Assembly: GCA_002399235.1 (NCBI GenBank)
Contig: DHDH01000039.1
Coordinates: forward strand, 110,289-122,719
From: Firmicutes bacterium UBA4881
GTDB taxonomy: Bacteria > Bacillota > DTU065
Length of the DNA: 12,431 nucleotides
Direction of reading: 5' to 3'
Within the stretch, counting starts at the first letter, position 1. Every line of letters begins with the position of its first letter. Below are positions 11,865-12,431 of this stretch, in pieces. Made by a program: the position numbers and the translations under genes. A model generated the notes under the pieces. The model was not told where the DNA came from and did not search any database. It saw nothing but the letters and a program-made list of their open reading frames with translations.

Positions 11865-12431
11865 GTGTGCCATGCATGTCGATTAACTTGGTGGTGAAAG
11901 TCCACAATGGGGGTTTGTAGCTACCAACCATTAGCCAAGAGCAAGGGTGTCATCCGTGAGGATTGAATGTGTGCAAACATTGTTTGCAAAAGGTAAGAAG
12001 GAAAGCTGTTTCTAAAGATGAATAGAGAGAAAACTGTAGTTACATATGTAGGAAAGATTAAATTCCTCGGTTTTGGGTTCTACCGGAACAAAAGAACAAC
12101 GAAGGTCTGACTGCATCCAAAGTTAGCTGCTAAGATGAGAAGCAAAGTCAAGGAACTTACTTCTCGTAGTAAATGAATGTGTAATGAAGACAGAATAACT
12201 AAGATAAAGCGCTATATTATGGCGTGGGTTAACTACTTCAAATTAGCAAACATGAAATCATTACTAGCCGAAGTTGATGAGTGGACGAGGAGACGTATTC
12301 GCATGCTCTACTGGAAACAATGGAAACGGATAAAGACTAAATTTCGGCTGCTAAGACATTATGGAATACCCGAAGAAGAAGCATGGATGAATGCGAATAC
12401 AAGAAAGAGCTACTGGAGAATCTCCAATAGC
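11865..12431 (+). mobile_element. Group II intron (IIC-like), internally deleted, continues past window
   Basis: The intron probably begins with GTGTGCC at 11865, matching the GTGYG 5' end. The following 100 bases carry recognisable domain I wording: GGTGGTGAAAGTCCACAATG (11890-11909), then GGTTTGTAGCTACCAACC, AGCAAGGGTGTCATCCGTGAGG. Normally several hundred bases of ribozyme and the first two thirds of the reverse transcriptase would come next. Here the sequence passes, around 11965-12015, straight into the last third of the reverse transcriptase frame. The element has therefore lost most of its open reading frame and some ribozyme domains. Domains V and VI, if present, lie beyond the right edge. 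Insertion just after a terminator and the wording of the maturase tail both point to class C. Confidence 0.8.
12018..12431 (+). pseudogene. Group II intron reverse transcriptase/maturase, C-terminal remnant
   Basis: One plus-strand frame reads MNREKTVVTYVGKIKFLGFGFY, the stretch after the palm domain, then runs through the thumb and maturase domain X: AAKMRSKVKELTSRS, RYIMAWVNYFKLANMKSLLAEVDEWTRRRIRMLYWKQWKRIKTKF, LLRHYGIPEEEAWMNANTRKSYWRISNS. Two in-frame TGA codons (12108-12110 and 12174-12176) interrupt it. They stand where relatives typically have an Arg and a Gly, so single-base changes CGA to TGA and GGA to TGA would explain them. All polymerase motifs, including the YADD box, are missing. 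The frame is still open at the window edge, with perhaps 30 residues to come. It cannot make a working enzyme; mobilisation in trans would need a related intron elsewhere. Confidence 0.85.

Overview
The window comes from a low-GC, AT-rich bacterium, most likely an anaerobic Bacillota of the clostridial type. Supporting evidence: strong Shine-Dalgarno (SD) motifs of the AGGAGGTGA kind, frequent TTG/GTG starts, intrinsic terminators after almost every gene, a Rex redox repressor, BioY, YhbY, a YkwD-like CAP protein, a Cys-rich protein of the sort seen near spore-coat genes, and a clostridial-type transposase remnant. I cannot name a species. There are no rRNA or tRNA genes and no CRISPR array.

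Layout. 1-891 is the 3' part of a major facilitator (MFS) transporter. 947-2565 holds a divergent pair, bioY (minus) and a nitrilase-superfamily amidohydrolase (plus). Between them lies a BirA-type biotin operator that overlaps a consensus bioY promoter. 2670-5683 is a run of three independent minus-strand genes (secreted CAP protein, Cys-rich hypothetical, cytoplasmic GH84 O-GlcNAcase-like enzyme), mostly with their own terminators. 5684-7912 is sparse in genes. It contains rex, a 333-bp element built of nested inverted repeats directly in front of rex, a decayed transposase with five in-frame stops, and a second, strongly foldable 146-bp structure. 7913-11789 holds a lone sugar-type ABC substrate-binding protein, yhbY with its own promoter and terminator, and a probable two-gene operon of an MFS transporter and a protoglobin-coupled short chemoreceptor. 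From 11865 to the window edge lies an internally deleted group II intron, sitting just after the operon terminator as group IIC introns do.

How the parts relate. bioY and the amidohydrolase may both answer to biotin, which suggests the amidohydrolase could release biotin from an amide, but this is a hypothesis. Rex (NADH/NAD+ sensing) and the protoglobin sensor (O2 or other gas ligand) fit a redox-sensitive anaerobe. The most striking observation is at rex. Its start codon has no ribosome-binding site, yet a good one lies just before the 333-bp element, and conceptual removal of the element puts that SD 9 nt from the rex ATG. The element therefore looks like a MITE-like insertion between a gene's SD and its start codon.
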